Shown: piece after piece, positions 11,900 through 22,141 of the stretch
Position numbering within the stretch: position 1 is the first letter of the stretch
How the letters are laid out: every line of letters begins with the position of its first letter
Assembly: GCF_963676685.1 (NCBI RefSeq)
Contig: NC_092346.1
Coordinates: forward strand, 29,649,133 to 29,713,132
Direction: 5' to 3'
Length of the DNA stretch: 64,000 bases
From: Mytilus edulis
Lineage: Eukaryota > Mollusca > Bivalvia > Mytilida > Mytilidae
Program-made: the position numbers and the translations under genes
Notes under the pieces: model-generated
The model's database searches: none
Told to the model about the DNA's origin: nothing
What the model saw: the letters and a program-made list of their open reading frames with translations, nothing else

Positions 11900-12100
11900 G
11901 ATATTAGAAGATGTGGGATGATTTCCAATAAGACAACTGTCCATCCAAGTCATATTTGGAAAGAGTGAACCATTATAGGTCAAAGTACGGTTTCAAGACG
12001 GAGCCTTGGCTCACTCCGAACAGCAAGCTGTAGAGGGCAAAAACAATGCATAGTAATACCATTCAAACAACAGGAAAACCAATAGTCTAGTCTGTATAAA
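11900..12100 (-). repeat. R1 fragment, reversed
   Basis: GTGGGATGATTTCCAATAAGACAACTGTCC...TATAGGTCAAAGTACGGTTTC...CAAACAACAGGAAAACCAAT is a diverged reverse complement of the R1 core. Confidence 0.6.
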
Positions 12101-12120
12101 AACGAGAAACACTATAACGA

Positions 12121-13559
12121 ATCACGTCGAAAAACGACAACCACGGAATATGAGGTTCCTGATATTTGATATATATATAATTGCAGAAAAAAATACCATA
12201 TTATTAAAAGGCAAAATTATTCCTGTTTAATGAATGACTCATCCTGTTAGATGCAAAATCTGAAACTCCTACGACACTTCAAGTTTTGGAGAGAAAAAAA
12301 AATTAAAACGTTTTATTCAATGATATGGGTTCATTTCAATATAAAAAAAAACACGGAAATATGTCGTCAAAAAGTAGTTTTTATCCTATAACTTGAATTT
12401 TATGTCTCCAAATCTGCGACTCAGAAACCATTGGCGTCTGCAAAGTTTCTTAATATAATGTAGATGAACTGTTGGGTTTCGATATTGTACTAAATAAAAT
12501 GATACCTTGAAAATACCACCACCCGAAGAATAATTTCATTTTTTTTTTATATCAAATTAAAAAAGAGAAATATACAAGTTTTATAAATATTATATTAGGC
12601 CTAATATGAAAAAAAACTTACTGTGGAATACCATTGCCTATATGTTTGTAGCACAGTTGAGTTACTAAAATATTACGTTTATTAAAATCTGTAACGTCAA
12701 AGCAAACATGCATGCACGTTTATCGAATCTACTGAGCAATAGGCAAATGTACCCTTGATACAAAAGAGCAAATGGAACATGACGTTATTTTCATAAACTG
12801 ATTGTTTTAAATGATATTGGATCGTTCTAATTTGACTTGTGACAAAACTACACACACCTATGAGAATACATATCAAGTATTTATGGATAACAGACGTGAA
12901 ACGTGAAAAGTATATCAATTAATGGAAACATTAATCAAAATTGAATTCATAATGGCTACAAGAAAATTAAATAATACACTTCATCTATCTCTTTAGTGTA
13001 CCTAGTCCATATAATTATGACGTCTTCCTAGGAAGGCGTCACAGCAAAGGATGAGAAAATCTTGCAAGTGTGATTTGGTTAAGCCATCTGAAACAAACAC
13101 CAGAGATAATATGGCATTACTACAAATGTATGGATGCTAAGAAACCTCATCAAAATTTAAGTGATCTTACCGCTGACTGTATTAAATATAATTCTCAATA
13201 CTTCACTCTTTCGCAACAGCATCAGAGGTTCTTGAATGCTCCCATATAATAAACTCTAAACATGCTTCTGCTGAAACGGAACGCTGCACAAAATGTTTTG
13301 GGTTACAACACGCCGTACATAAATTTCATGACTTTTTTTTAACAGTTACGAAGTATGCTACTTCATATTTTCTACTCTTTGACATTGAATCTTCCAGTTA
13401 TTTTTTTTTTTGAAAAAACAACAAGTAGGATAATAGTCATTACGCGGGCGTGTTTGTTCTGTATTTGCACTGCTTCAAGCAGATGACCAATTCTAGTGAT
13501 TGTTGTTGGAAAAAGGAAACACCAATTGTGTAACTGATTGGGAAGTGTTTTCATTACTT
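12121..13559. other. No gene recognised; one short palindrome
   Basis: AT-rich sequence. A 22-bp near-perfect palindrome centred on CCTAGG lies at 13019-13040. Open frames at 12697-12918 and 13372-13554 (both minus) have no motif. Confidence 0.4.
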
Positions 13560-13750
13560 ATTTACCAGATATATGCCTGTTTTTTTCGACAATTCTTTGT
13601 CAAGTTTTGCCTGCTACACATAAAGTAAGTGACGCAACATCATCTGTGCTCTGAATTGGAAAGAAAATAAGTGCACAGAGTATTGCTGGAAAAAGCCAAT
13701 GATTTCTGCCTGACAAGCCCTGTCAAGAAGTGCTACTTCTTTCGATAGAG
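13560..13750. repeat. Block A, first piece
   Basis: GTCAAGTTTTGCCTGCTACACA...CATCATCTGTGCTCTGAATTGG...AGTGCTACTTCTTTCGATA aligns with 20160-20300 of block B. The alignment resumes at 14757 after an inserted RT copy. Confidence 0.6.
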
Positions 13751-13789
13751 AGTTCGTCGATAAGTTTTATGAAAAGAGAAACCACTTTG

Positions 13790-14243
13790 AAACAAGTGAT
13801 CAGAATGCCTGAGTTTCTTATTGACAACATATTTGTTGAATTTGGAGGTAGACTTTTCAACAAATTGTCGGCATTCCTATGGGAACGAACTGTGTGCCTC
13901 TCCTTGCCGACCTCTTCTCATTTTATATGTTTCTGAGTTCCTCCAGACATTTGTCAAAAACAAGAAGATCAAAAAGCCAGGTCATTTGATTTACTCATTC
14001 AGATATATCGATGTTCTTTCCATTTATAGTCAAAAAATTTCTAATTGGGTTCCATCAATATATCCCCCAGAACTAGAATTCAAACAAACAGACACAGCTT
14101 TCTGCGCCACGCTCCTACTCAGACTTTGTAAAACGTCATGTGTGCCTGAGCAGCAAGTTGATGAACCAGTAGTATGCCAAAAAACGTCTCGTCCTTTTTC
14201 TAAAAAAAAGTTCACCGGAAGGTACCAAGACTTGTCTTGTTGA
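13790..14243 (+). pseudogene. Penelope-like reverse transcriptase fragment, copy 2 (broken)
   Basis: The reading starts RMPEFLIDNIFVEFGGRLF in one frame. The expected GIPMG block is disrupted by a frameshift near 13860. A second frame then carries FVKNKKIKKPGHLIYSFRYID, VLSIYS, NWVPSIYPPELEFKQTDTA and finally KKFTGRYQDL before a stop at 14241. One aspartate of the catalytic YIDD is missing (YID-VLS), and the segment between ELEFKQTDTA and the KKFTGRYQDL block is shortened compared with intact relatives. The sequence closely resembles copy 1 and points to the same family. No GIY-YIG domain is seen. It sits inside block A, interrupting sequence that is continuous in block B apart from a different insert. 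Confidence 0.7.
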
Positions 14244-14756
14244 ATTTAAATTTTACTGTTTGTCTTTTTTTTTGTGACATTCATTTGTCGTGGCTCTGTA
14301 CTTATTCCGTTATTGTGTTATTGTGCAATTGTAATTTTCATGTATTCTTGTCTTTATTTTTGCTAATGTGCTTTGTCTTCATGCCTTTTTTGCTTCTTTG
14401 TTACATTTATGTTTGTCTTTATAATGATTAAGATTATACCACAATGTTGACTGCTGTACCCTATTTGTGACATTTTTACCTTTATGCCTGTTAGGTTTTT
14501 TTTCACACATCGTTGTCAATTTAATGAACATTGATAAGATGTTTAGTTAGCTATAAAACCTGGTTGAATTCAGCCTTTTTTCTGCACAAGAAAAGCCTTT
14601 ACCAAGTCAAGATTATATTAAAGTTGTCATCCATTCGTTTGATGTGTTTCAGCTTTTGATTTTGCCAGTTGATTTGGGAATTCCGTTAAGAATTTTCCTC
14701 GGAGTTCAGTATTTGTGATTTTACTTTTTACATCTTAACATGAATAAATTATTGTA
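14244..14756 (+). mobile_element. 3' region and tail of RT copy 2
   Basis: GTGGCTCTGTACTTATTCC, then TGTATTCTTGTCTTTATTTTTGC, GCTATAAAACCTGGTTGAA, ACCAAGTCAAGATTATATT and TTTTGATTTTGCCAG, ending TATTTGTGATTTTACTTTTTAC. The order matches 7270-7720 of copy 1. Homology to block A resumes immediately downstream. Confidence 0.7.
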
Positions 14757-15394
14757 AAACTTGCCACCGGTAAGTGTGCAAGTCTGGTCACGTTGCTCCC
14801 TCTGTAGTGCAGCAGTCCAGATACAAATTCAGATTGCATGATACCTAGATAAAACTCACTTCCGTCACTAAGAGTATATGGATGGCGAGCAATTAGTGGC
14901 AAATTGAATGCAACAAGTGTATTTTGATTGGCATATGTACATCGAATTCTTTCAGAATCTTCTGTGTTCATCTAAAGAACAATCGCAATGTAAAACTCAT
15001 GTGTTTGTGTTACTGTCCTTGTTCTTAGTTATGTAGAGATTCCCAAATAGAACTTGACCAATGAAACAGAGGAAGCTGTAGTTTGGACCTCTTCAGCGTT
15101 ATAAACTTTATTTTAGTTGTTTTGCAAGCAATTCAGTAAAAAATTTTGTAGTAATACACGAATGACGTTTTGTCGAATAACAATTATAGTAATACGCTTC
15201 ATGTAAGAATAAACATTTATTAATTATAGTTTTTAGTATTTTGGATTTGTTTTGTCTAGGTCATTGCTGAAATGGTAGATTTCGGAAAAAACAGAACAAG
15301 CATGTAAAAAGAGAATCCATTTCCGGGAATATATTTAATGTTTTCGAAAAGAGGGACTGTTGAAATGCTTCCTTTATCTTCTCATTTTTAAAAC
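14757..15394. repeat. Block A, second piece
   Basis: CACGTTGCTCC, CACTTCCGTCACTAAG and GTTTGGACCTCTTCAGCGTTATAAACTTTATTT align in order with block B (20305-20327, 22142-22450, 23110-23165). An apparent open frame on the minus strand (14735-14971) is open in neither copy with any codon-position bias, so I do not call a gene. Confidence 0.65.
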
Positions 15395-15479
15395 ATCATT
15401 GATACGGTCATAATTATTATCTAACTGTTTACAAAACTTTGAATTTTTGAAATAATAAATCTTTAATTTTTCTCCCTAA

Positions 15480-17652
15480 TGCCCGCGTCACACTGTCCCG
15501 ATTTTTATATACGATGGACACCCGAATGCGAAAATTGTAAGTTCGTACGAAGTTGGTCCAGATCGCGTTAAAATACCAAAAAGTGACCGAAGCAAGTACG
15601 ATGAATAACGAAGTCTATACGATGGTGCCGAAATTATATACGATAGCAAAAGATGGACATACGAAAGTTAACGGAAGACGGGTATTTAAGCTTCATATCT
15701 CAGCCAAAGCCTACACGATGGATTACGAAGGCTACACGATGGATTACGATGATGGCGCGATGGCCATACGATGTCTAAAAGACGTCGTGTACAGCTTACC
15801 ATGCATTTAAATTATATACCGAAGGCATCACGCGTTTTAAATTGTAAGTACATGTATGTTCATAATACAAGTGTACAAACGATCTAAAAATGCGTTCTAC
15901 CTGTTTTGAACTTTTTTATGATACGAACAGAATTTCGAAAACATATCGTTTCTGTACAAGTCTGCCATGCATGGCGGGAAATCGATCTTTTTGTCTAATT
16001 CTTATAAAACTTAGTTTATTATACCCTCGCCTACTACATGTAACTTGCGTGTAGATAAAATTGTTATGGACACTCTAGAACCAAAATGCTCAAAACTTGG
16101 TATGGTGTTACTCGTTACGAATATATTAAGCGCTCTTGACTTTAAAGTTCAAAGGTCAAGGTCACAGTGGCACTTGAAATACAAGGCAATATCACCCTTG
16201 TGTACACTCTAAAACCAATATGTTTCAAAAGATTTTAACCACATTTGGTATATTGTTCCTCCTTGTAATGATCTGACATTTTTTACGTTCAAGGCCAAAA
16301 GGTCAAGGTCATGCAGATGGACTTGTTTTCCTCCTTGAAATAGCATAATACACAGGAAATCGGTTGCTCATTTTTTACCTGCTGGTTCTAAAGACAATAT
16401 TAAAGGTATTTCCAGTTACTGAATGTTTTGGTTGATTTCTAAAAAAATAGTTTATGTATCAAATATGCATATTCAATTTACCATTTTCTGCATGTGTCAT
16501 ATACAAATAAAGTGTCCATATTTGTCCCCAATATGTTACATACGAGGGGATGCCACGCTCGGCATTGCCTTGTTTGAACTGTAAAATGTGTGCACTAGTC
16601 TGAATAATCACCCATAATTATGCCCATGTATACTGATCTATCTTAAAGGTAAGGTAATGGGTTCGTTGATCCCTTTTATTCAAAAAGAGCTCTTTCCAGG
16701 AGAATGTCATAATAATATAGACAAAAGGAAGGATGTGGGGAAAGCAACAAATGCGTCAAAATATGACATATAGAAAACAAAATGGTCATGGAGTAAACAT
16801 TCGTGTGACAACAACTCAGACGATACATAAAAAATCAGAATAATGAAGAAAAAGTTGATTTCCCTATATACGTGTACCTGCAGTGTTGGTGTACGAGGCG
16901 CGTTTATGATTCATTATGTTACTTGATATGAAAAATTGACAAAAAATAATATTTTACTTGTAAAAGTAAATCCTGAGCCTGTAATAGCTGCTCTTCTTGT
17001 TCCATTTGAATTAATAGAAACAACGCTGTCCCTTTCTTGTTCTCATAGAATCATATGATATTAGCTCCATGTTTTGTGAATGTCTTCCTTAACAGTCGTA
17101 TTAGACTGACCAGTGCATATCGCGCATGGCACTTTAAATGTATTTTAGCGCGAAAATTAACTTACATTTAGCTGGATTTATTGCCGTCGTAGTTCCATCT
17201 TGTCGCCTTCGTACTTTTATTCGATGGCAACACGACGGGATTACGAGGTCTTCACGAAGTCGTGTTGCCATCGTAAGACCTTCGGGTGGCTTCGTGATTC
17301 ATTCGTGTAGACATCGTAATGTCAAAACTGCCCGATGGAAACGATGGAAACACGAATGCAATACGATGTTCAAAGATGCATTTCCGGTGACATTACGATG
17401 GTGAGGATGGTGATACGAACTCAATACGAACCCTCAACATCGGACGCACCTTCGGGGATTTTTTAACATGTTAAAAAATTTAGAACCCTTCCCGAAGTTG
17501 TCCCCGAAGGCTAGAAAAAAAGGCCGATGGTTCTACGATGGTTAAAGATGGCACCACGAATAGCCCGATCTTGATACGATCAGTCCCGATTTTGAAAATT
17601 TCCATAATCGTGTTGCCATCGGCGTAAAAATCGGGACAGTGTGACGCGGGCA
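15480..17652. mobile_element. M2: 2,173-bp TAA-flanked element with 28-bp perfect inverted ends
   Basis: Both ends begin TGCCCGCGTCACACTGTCCC and stay identical for 28 bp. TAA flanks both sides (15477-15479, 17653-17655). The paralogous empty site at about 26415-26435 reads straight through (CTACCTCAGGAATAG), confirming the limits and the 3-bp duplication. The outer ~320 bp on the left and ~470 bp on the right are iterations of ACGATG/TACGA words (for example ACACGATGGATTACGA). The middle holds unrelated sequence including another bivalve repeat. Open frames at 15553-15810 and 17138-17404 are products of the iterated word; no transposase motif is seen. By ends and target site it fits a non-autonomous PIF/Harbinger element. 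Confidence 0.85.
16020..16585 (+). repeat. Bivalve repeat with paired TCAAGGTCA sites, nested in M2
   Basis: ATACCCTCGCC...TCTAGAACCAAAATGCT...AAAGGTCAAGGTCACAG...GCCAAAAGGTCAAGGTCATG...GGGGATGCCACGCTCGGCATTGCCTTG. It is recognised as an abundant bivalve dispersed repeat. Its composition differs from the motif-iterated M2 arms, so it is a later insertion or a captured core. No coding capacity. Confidence 0.6.
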
Positions 17653-17836
17653 TAAGGAATAGTTTACCATAACTGTATTTGGCAAAACTTTAAGAACTTT
17701 TTAATTCTCAATGCTTTCCAACTTCGTACTTTATTTGGCCTTATTATTTTTTTTAAATCGAGCGTCAATAATGAGTCTTTTGTAGACAAAACGCGCGTCT
17801 GGCGCAAATATAAAATTTCAATCCTAGTATCTATTT

Positions 17837-18514
17837 ATAGCAAAATCTGAAAATGAAAGTGCTTTATCTTCGACCTTATTTAATGCACAACTGTGACCGT
17901 ATTTCTTTTTGTCGACATTAATATTTTATAAACTACATATAATGATGAAACAGTTAGCAAAAAATTAGCCATTAGTATGCTCAAAAAGCTCATATAAACA
18001 CCTTGAACATTCTATTATTGTTGCAATGCATTTTTTTTCTTCTGTCATATATTGAGATTTTCTTCAAAAACTCGATTGTTGTAATTTGAAAAAGATTGTT
18101 TTAATTTCGCTGCTTTATGCTATTTAATTCAATATCATGAATCAATTCAAAATCCATGAATGTAAATGAGGGGAGAAAACTAGCTTTAATAATATTTCGT
18201 TGAATAATTCTAGTTTTATTAATTCAGTAAATAAAGGTTGTTACGTTTGTAAATCCGAAGAGTAATACCCAATTGTTAATAAAGCTGACATAGGTGAGTG
18301 TTAGTCCTCGTAAACAAAATCTCAAAATGCATTGCAAAAACGTTTTATTTGTAGACATCTTCCAACGTATTAAACATTTAATTTGCCACTGACCTGCAAT
18401 TCCGACAATTAATTGATACTCATTTTCGTCACTAAGTTCAATGTCATATAAAAATGGGACAGTTTCAATCAAAACTAATTACTTTTGTAAATTGAACCGA
18501 TTCTTCAAGTTTCC
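17837..18514. repeat. Block A, third piece
   Basis: AAAATCTGAAAATGAAAGTGC...CTTCGACC...ACTGTGACCG...TATTATTGTTGCAATGCA aligns with 23308-23530 of block B. The stretch 18130-18510 is poorly matched in B. A short open frame (18224-18472 minus) has no supported function. Confidence 0.6.
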
Positions 18515-18863
18515 GTCTTAAATATGTAGCCGCATTTGTGTGCATTCTTAATATTGAGATGTAAGCTGTATTTGATAATCATACATAACATAAAGGTTGA
18601 GGACGAACACGGATGCGGCCACTTTTATTTTTGACAAAAACAATCTGAAAAGTGTCATTTTTTTGCATACTTGATAGATTTTCATATTTAAGTTTGAATC
18701 GGAGCGTTTTTGATGACTAAATCAGTTAAAATCTTTCACATAAACTAATTGAATGAACCTAAATAGACACTTAAGAGTTTAAAAAGAGTCCAAATCTTTC
18801 GTCAGATGAACCAGGAATTTGAGGCCAAAATTGGCCCTTACCGGACCTACTCCTTTTCCGAGA
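18515..18863 (-). mobile_element. Truncated R4 element (AAAGGAGTAGGTCC ends)
   Basis: Read on the minus strand it begins AAAGGAGTAGGTCCGGTAAG and follows the full element at 28779-29362 through GGCCTCAAATT, CATCTGACGAAAGAT and GGCCGCATCCGTGTTCGTCC, then ends within the hairpin region. The second terminus is absent. Block A sequence resumes right after the intact end with TTCCGAGAAA, matching block B at about 23725. Confidence 0.75.
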
Positions 18864-19336
18864 AAAACCCTAAACGTCACCAATTTTGTAGTATCACATG
18901 ACCTCAAATGCCATCGTTATAGATGACGTGTGCACAAATTTCAATCCCAAAGGTTAAGCGTAAATAGGGTATCATTATAGTCAATTTTCGAAAAATGAAA
19001 AGCGATTCGATACATTAATCAGTAATATCGTTTTAAGTAAACAACAATAAATGACTTATTGCGATTCTGCAATAACTGGCATAAGTATCATTTGTCAAAA
19101 AAAAAAAAGATGAAAGGATTTTTTTTTCAATTTGTTTGCTTTATTTATAAAACCATTAGAGCCTGTGGTGAAATCCAGTTTATAATTAATTTCTTCATAA
19201 CTTCAACATAATAACCACCTATATTAGTGATAAAATTATGCGTTCATGAACTTCATATCCTATCAAAGAAACAAGCATAACTTTACCAACTGAAATATAG
19301 TTATTCTATATGCCAGCGAAAGCTATTTTTTTTGAG
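18864..19336. repeat. Block A, last piece
   Basis: AATTTTGTAGTATCACATGA, GACGTGTGCACA, AAGCGATTCGAT, TTTGTTTGCTTTATT and GAGCCTGTGGTGAAAT occur in the same order at 23745-24170 in block B, with roughly one difference in six to eight bases by eye. Confidence 0.8.
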
Positions 19337-19337
19337 A

Positions 19338-19448
19338 GCCCAGGTGGTCGTGTGGTCTAGCGGGACGGCTGCAGTGCAGGCGATTTGGTGTCACGATATC
19401 ACAGTAGCATGGGAAATCTAACATTGTTGGGTTGATGTTTAGACGAGT

Positions 19449-19476
<28 letters not shown>
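19338..19476 (+). mobile_element. tRNA-derived SINE, B box deleted
   Basis: GGTGGTCGTGTGGTCTAGCG gives the A-box half of a tRNA-like head, followed by GGCGATTTGGTGTCACGATA and AGTAGCATGGG. The sequence then jumps to AAATCTAACATTGTTGGGTTG. Compared with the copy at 34856-35019, about 50 bp containing the GGTTCGAATCCC B box is missing. The V-like tail ends in a (TA)n tract (19449-19475). Without a B box it should not support polymerase III transcription. Confidence 0.75.
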
Positions 19477-19480
<4 letters not shown>

Positions 19481-20139
19481 TGTCGAAATGTTGATGCTAC
19501 ATACGTATGATTAGAAAGTGAATACTTCGAAAACTTGATTCATCTGTAATGATAGAACTATCTCGAGGTTTATTTTATGTGACCGCTGCATAAACCAGAT
19601 TTAACCAGACACTGTATCTTAAATGGCCACTCGCAGTTGTATTTTCATGATAGATGCTTAAAAAAAATGCACCAAACTTTGAATTTGTTACTTAGTAAAA
19701 GTACATCATTTGCTGTATCGAAAATGAGATTAAGGTATCAGACGTTAGATCTTTTTATTAGGTTTGATTATAAACCAAAATGAGAGATACAGAACGACAT
19801 GTTAACAAAGAAAATGGAAGTCTGTTCAAGATTAAATTCCATTATATGACTTAAAGGAAGTTATGCATCCATTTCCACTTTCTATATAAATGTGCCTTTT
19901 AAATTTTCTTCTTTGAATTGTTTATTAGTTTTGTTATATATTTCTGGCATGTATGGGATGAGAACTAATACATATGTATAACAAAGGCAAATGCGTCGAG
20001 AAGGGCGACAATTTAAATGGCCACTGGAAGAGAATATTCGATATGAGCGTCTACCGGGCAACAAGTCACATTCGGAACTTATAAGAGTTTCGAGTACTGT
20101 AAATGGGAAACAGTATTGGTGTTATTGACGGGGAAAATT
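19477..20139. other. No feature recognised
   Basis: AT-rich unique-looking sequence; no coding or RNA motif seen. Confidence 0.4.
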
Positions 20140-20327
20140 ATTTACTTATTTTCCGTCTGTCGTTCGTCAATTTTTTTAAAAGTTTTGCCTGCTGTACACA
20201 AAAGGATACCACACAACATCATCTGTGCCTTGAAAGGGAAAGAAATGAGTGCACAAGAGCTTGCGGGAAGAGTATTACTTCTTTCCGAAGAATTAAGTCT
20301 TATTACGTTGCTCCGTTTGAAGTAACA
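20140..20327. repeat. Block B, first piece
   Basis: AAAGTTTTGCCTGCTGTACACA...CATCATCTGTGCCTTGAAAGG...TTACTTCTTTCCGAAG...TACGTTGCTCC matches block A at 13590-13750 and 14790-14800. Open frames on both strands here (about 70 codons) are not shown to be genes; see the rejected list. Confidence 0.6.
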
Positions 20328-22141
20328 CACTGAATATCTTAATTAGTCACGATGACTATTCAGTTAGTCAAATATCAGCCGAAAGGTAGTCAAAAGCATA
20401 TATGACTACCCACCAAGTCATTATGACTATCTGCATGGTCAATTGACTATGTTAGTGGTCACAGCACCACGTGGTGTAGAGTATCGGTTTTCACGCGCAC
20501 TCTTTCGCGTTCCCTTTGTTCCATAGATTGTGTAGATGTAAACAAACCAGAAGGCACGGAAACTGTTATTTTGTCAAATAAACCAATTGTTTAAAGTAAG
20601 TATGATGTTTTAATTTTAACTTACAAAAATTGAATTTAAGAAAAAGAAGTGTATAAATGAAAGTAATATCGGTACATGTTTACATAACCGGAAAATAAAA
20701 AAAGGGGGATATGTATACGGGATATCAATTTTGATACACATACAACGTATTGTCGATTGAAAAGAGTATTTAGCGATATCTTTTTTTTCACCTGAGCAAA
20801 AACTGTTAAAAATAACTGCAATCGATATTCACAACAATGAATTAAAAATTCTGGGTGGCTGTCAAGATCCTGGTGCTTACATTACAATGCTGTGATATAG
20901 GATGGGTGGCTGTCAAGATCCTGGTGCTTATATTACAATGTTGTGTTATAAGATGGGTGGCTGTCAAGATCCTGGTGCTTATATTACAATGTTGTGTTAT
21001 AAGATGGGTGGCTGTCAAGATCCCGGTGCTTATATCACAATGTTGTGGTATAAGATGGGTGGCTGGCAAGATCCCGGTGCTTACATTACAATGTTGTGGT
21101 ATAAGATGGGTGGCTGGCAAGATCCCGGTGCTTACATTACAATGTTGTGGTATAAGATGTACAATGTTACAATGTTGTGATATAGAATGCGTTGCTGTCG
21201 AGATCCCGGTGCTTACATTAAAAATTAATGGTATAAGATGAGTGATTAAATCACTAGATCAAAGATTTTAAAATTAGTTTTTTTTAACTTTTAACATGAC
21301 TGATATACTTGTTTATTGTTATATTTTAGCTTCTAAAATGATACAATTATATTTTTCAGCAAATGAAGACATTGCTATTTGTATGAACACAGCTGAGAGA
21401 TTTTTTACCATAGAGAATACCACACTGACACATGCAGAGTTGATACCGACAAAATATCTGAAATAAACACTTCAAATTAACAATGAGTTTATAATAAATT
21501 TATTTTCTTTATTTGATTTTTAGACTTTAATATATGTCACTGAGTAATGGTTACACATGGAAACTTTTAAAGATATAGGAAGGTTTTGAACATTGAGCAC
21601 TTTGTGGTCCTATACTATTGTCATTGTTAGTATTGCTGTTGTGGTATTTTTAATGATATTATATTCCAGATGTATTTGTCAATCCTATGGAAGAGAAACA
21701 ACAAAAAGTATAATAACAGAAGAAATGAACCATAACAGAACGAAACGGAATGAAACGCACACAAATTAAATGGTAGAACCAAAAAACACAACACAAATTA
21801 AAATAACAGTCTAACAGTCGTGACTATTCACAGTAATCATGTTGACTAACCAACATGGTCACTTCCGACTATTTCAATCAGTCATATGGACTGCATTCAA
21901 TTGTCAAACTAACAAATGTGCATAGTCAATTGAACAATCCAATTCGTCATAACGAGTATGACATATAGTCATTTTGACTTCCTGACATAGTCATAATGAC
22001 CACCCTACTCAGTCAAATGTGACTAACCATCTAGTCAAACGACTAAGAGCATAGTCAAAATGATTAAAGTGCATTGTCATCTAGAGGACAGTCAAAATGA
22101 CTAATTAAATTGGTCAAATTGACTAATTTAGATTTTCAGTG
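20328..22141. mobile_element. M4: 1.8-kb inverted-repeat element built of TAGTCA/TGACTA words
   Basis: The left end CACTGAATATCTTAATTAGT and the inverted right end CACTGAAAATCTAAATTAGT match at 18 of the 20 positions shown, and both continue TCAnnnTGAC. The outer ~120 bp on the left and ~320 bp on the right are dense in the complementary words TAGTCA and TGACTA. The centre holds a 51-bp tandem array and sequence with no match elsewhere in the window. Flanks AGTAACA and CATATCT show no clear target duplication. It interrupts block B, where block A is continuous. No transposase-like frame is seen. Confidence 0.7.
20853..21237. repeat. 51-bp tandem repeat, about seven copies
   Basis: GGGTGGCTGTCAAGATCC starts at 20853, 20904, 20955, 21006, 21057 and 21108, exactly 51 bp apart. 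A shortened unit and a last diverged one follow (21159-21237). Since 51 is 17 codons, several frames on both strands stay open across the array (for example 20855-21241 plus, 20842-21120 minus); these are repeat artefacts. Confidence 0.95.

Larger units (their letters stand above)
15395..17836 (+). repeat. GAGCGTC repeat copy split by element M2
   Basis: AACTGTTTACAAAACTTTGAATTTTTGAAATA (15421-15455) and ACTTCGTACTTTATTTGGCC...GAGCGTCAATAATGAGTCTTTTGTAGACAAAACGCGCGTCTGGCGC (17720-17805) form one copy of the unit seen whole at 26265-26605. M2 separates the halves. Block B lacks this unit at the matching point (near 23300), so the unit itself was inserted into block A first. Confidence 0.8.

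Noticed and set aside
13019-13040. 22-bp palindrome centred on CCTAGG
   Set aside because: A single short palindrome with no second copy or context is expected by chance in 64 kb of repeat-rich DNA.
14735-14971. Minus-strand frame that seems conserved with 22330-22195 in block B (NTLVA.NLPLI.RH), and a competing plus-strand frame (N.LPSL..Y...I.G.L.AT.V)
   Set aside because: Both strands look conserved because the DNA is homologous. My hand count of substitutions over ~125 aligned bases is about 9, 12 and 10 at plus-frame positions 1, 2 and 3. Third positions are not enriched on either strand, and the plus frame has a stop at the same codon in both copies. No evidence of coding constraint.
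20116-20333. Overlapping ~60-76 codon frames on both strands of block B
   Set aside because: The block A counterpart (13590-13720) has a stop in the plus frame and frameshifts in the minus frame. Repeat sequence, not a gene.
20842-21241. Long frames of 92-128 codons on both strands
   Set aside because: Product of a 51-bp tandem repeat; several frames are open at once, which a real gene would not show.
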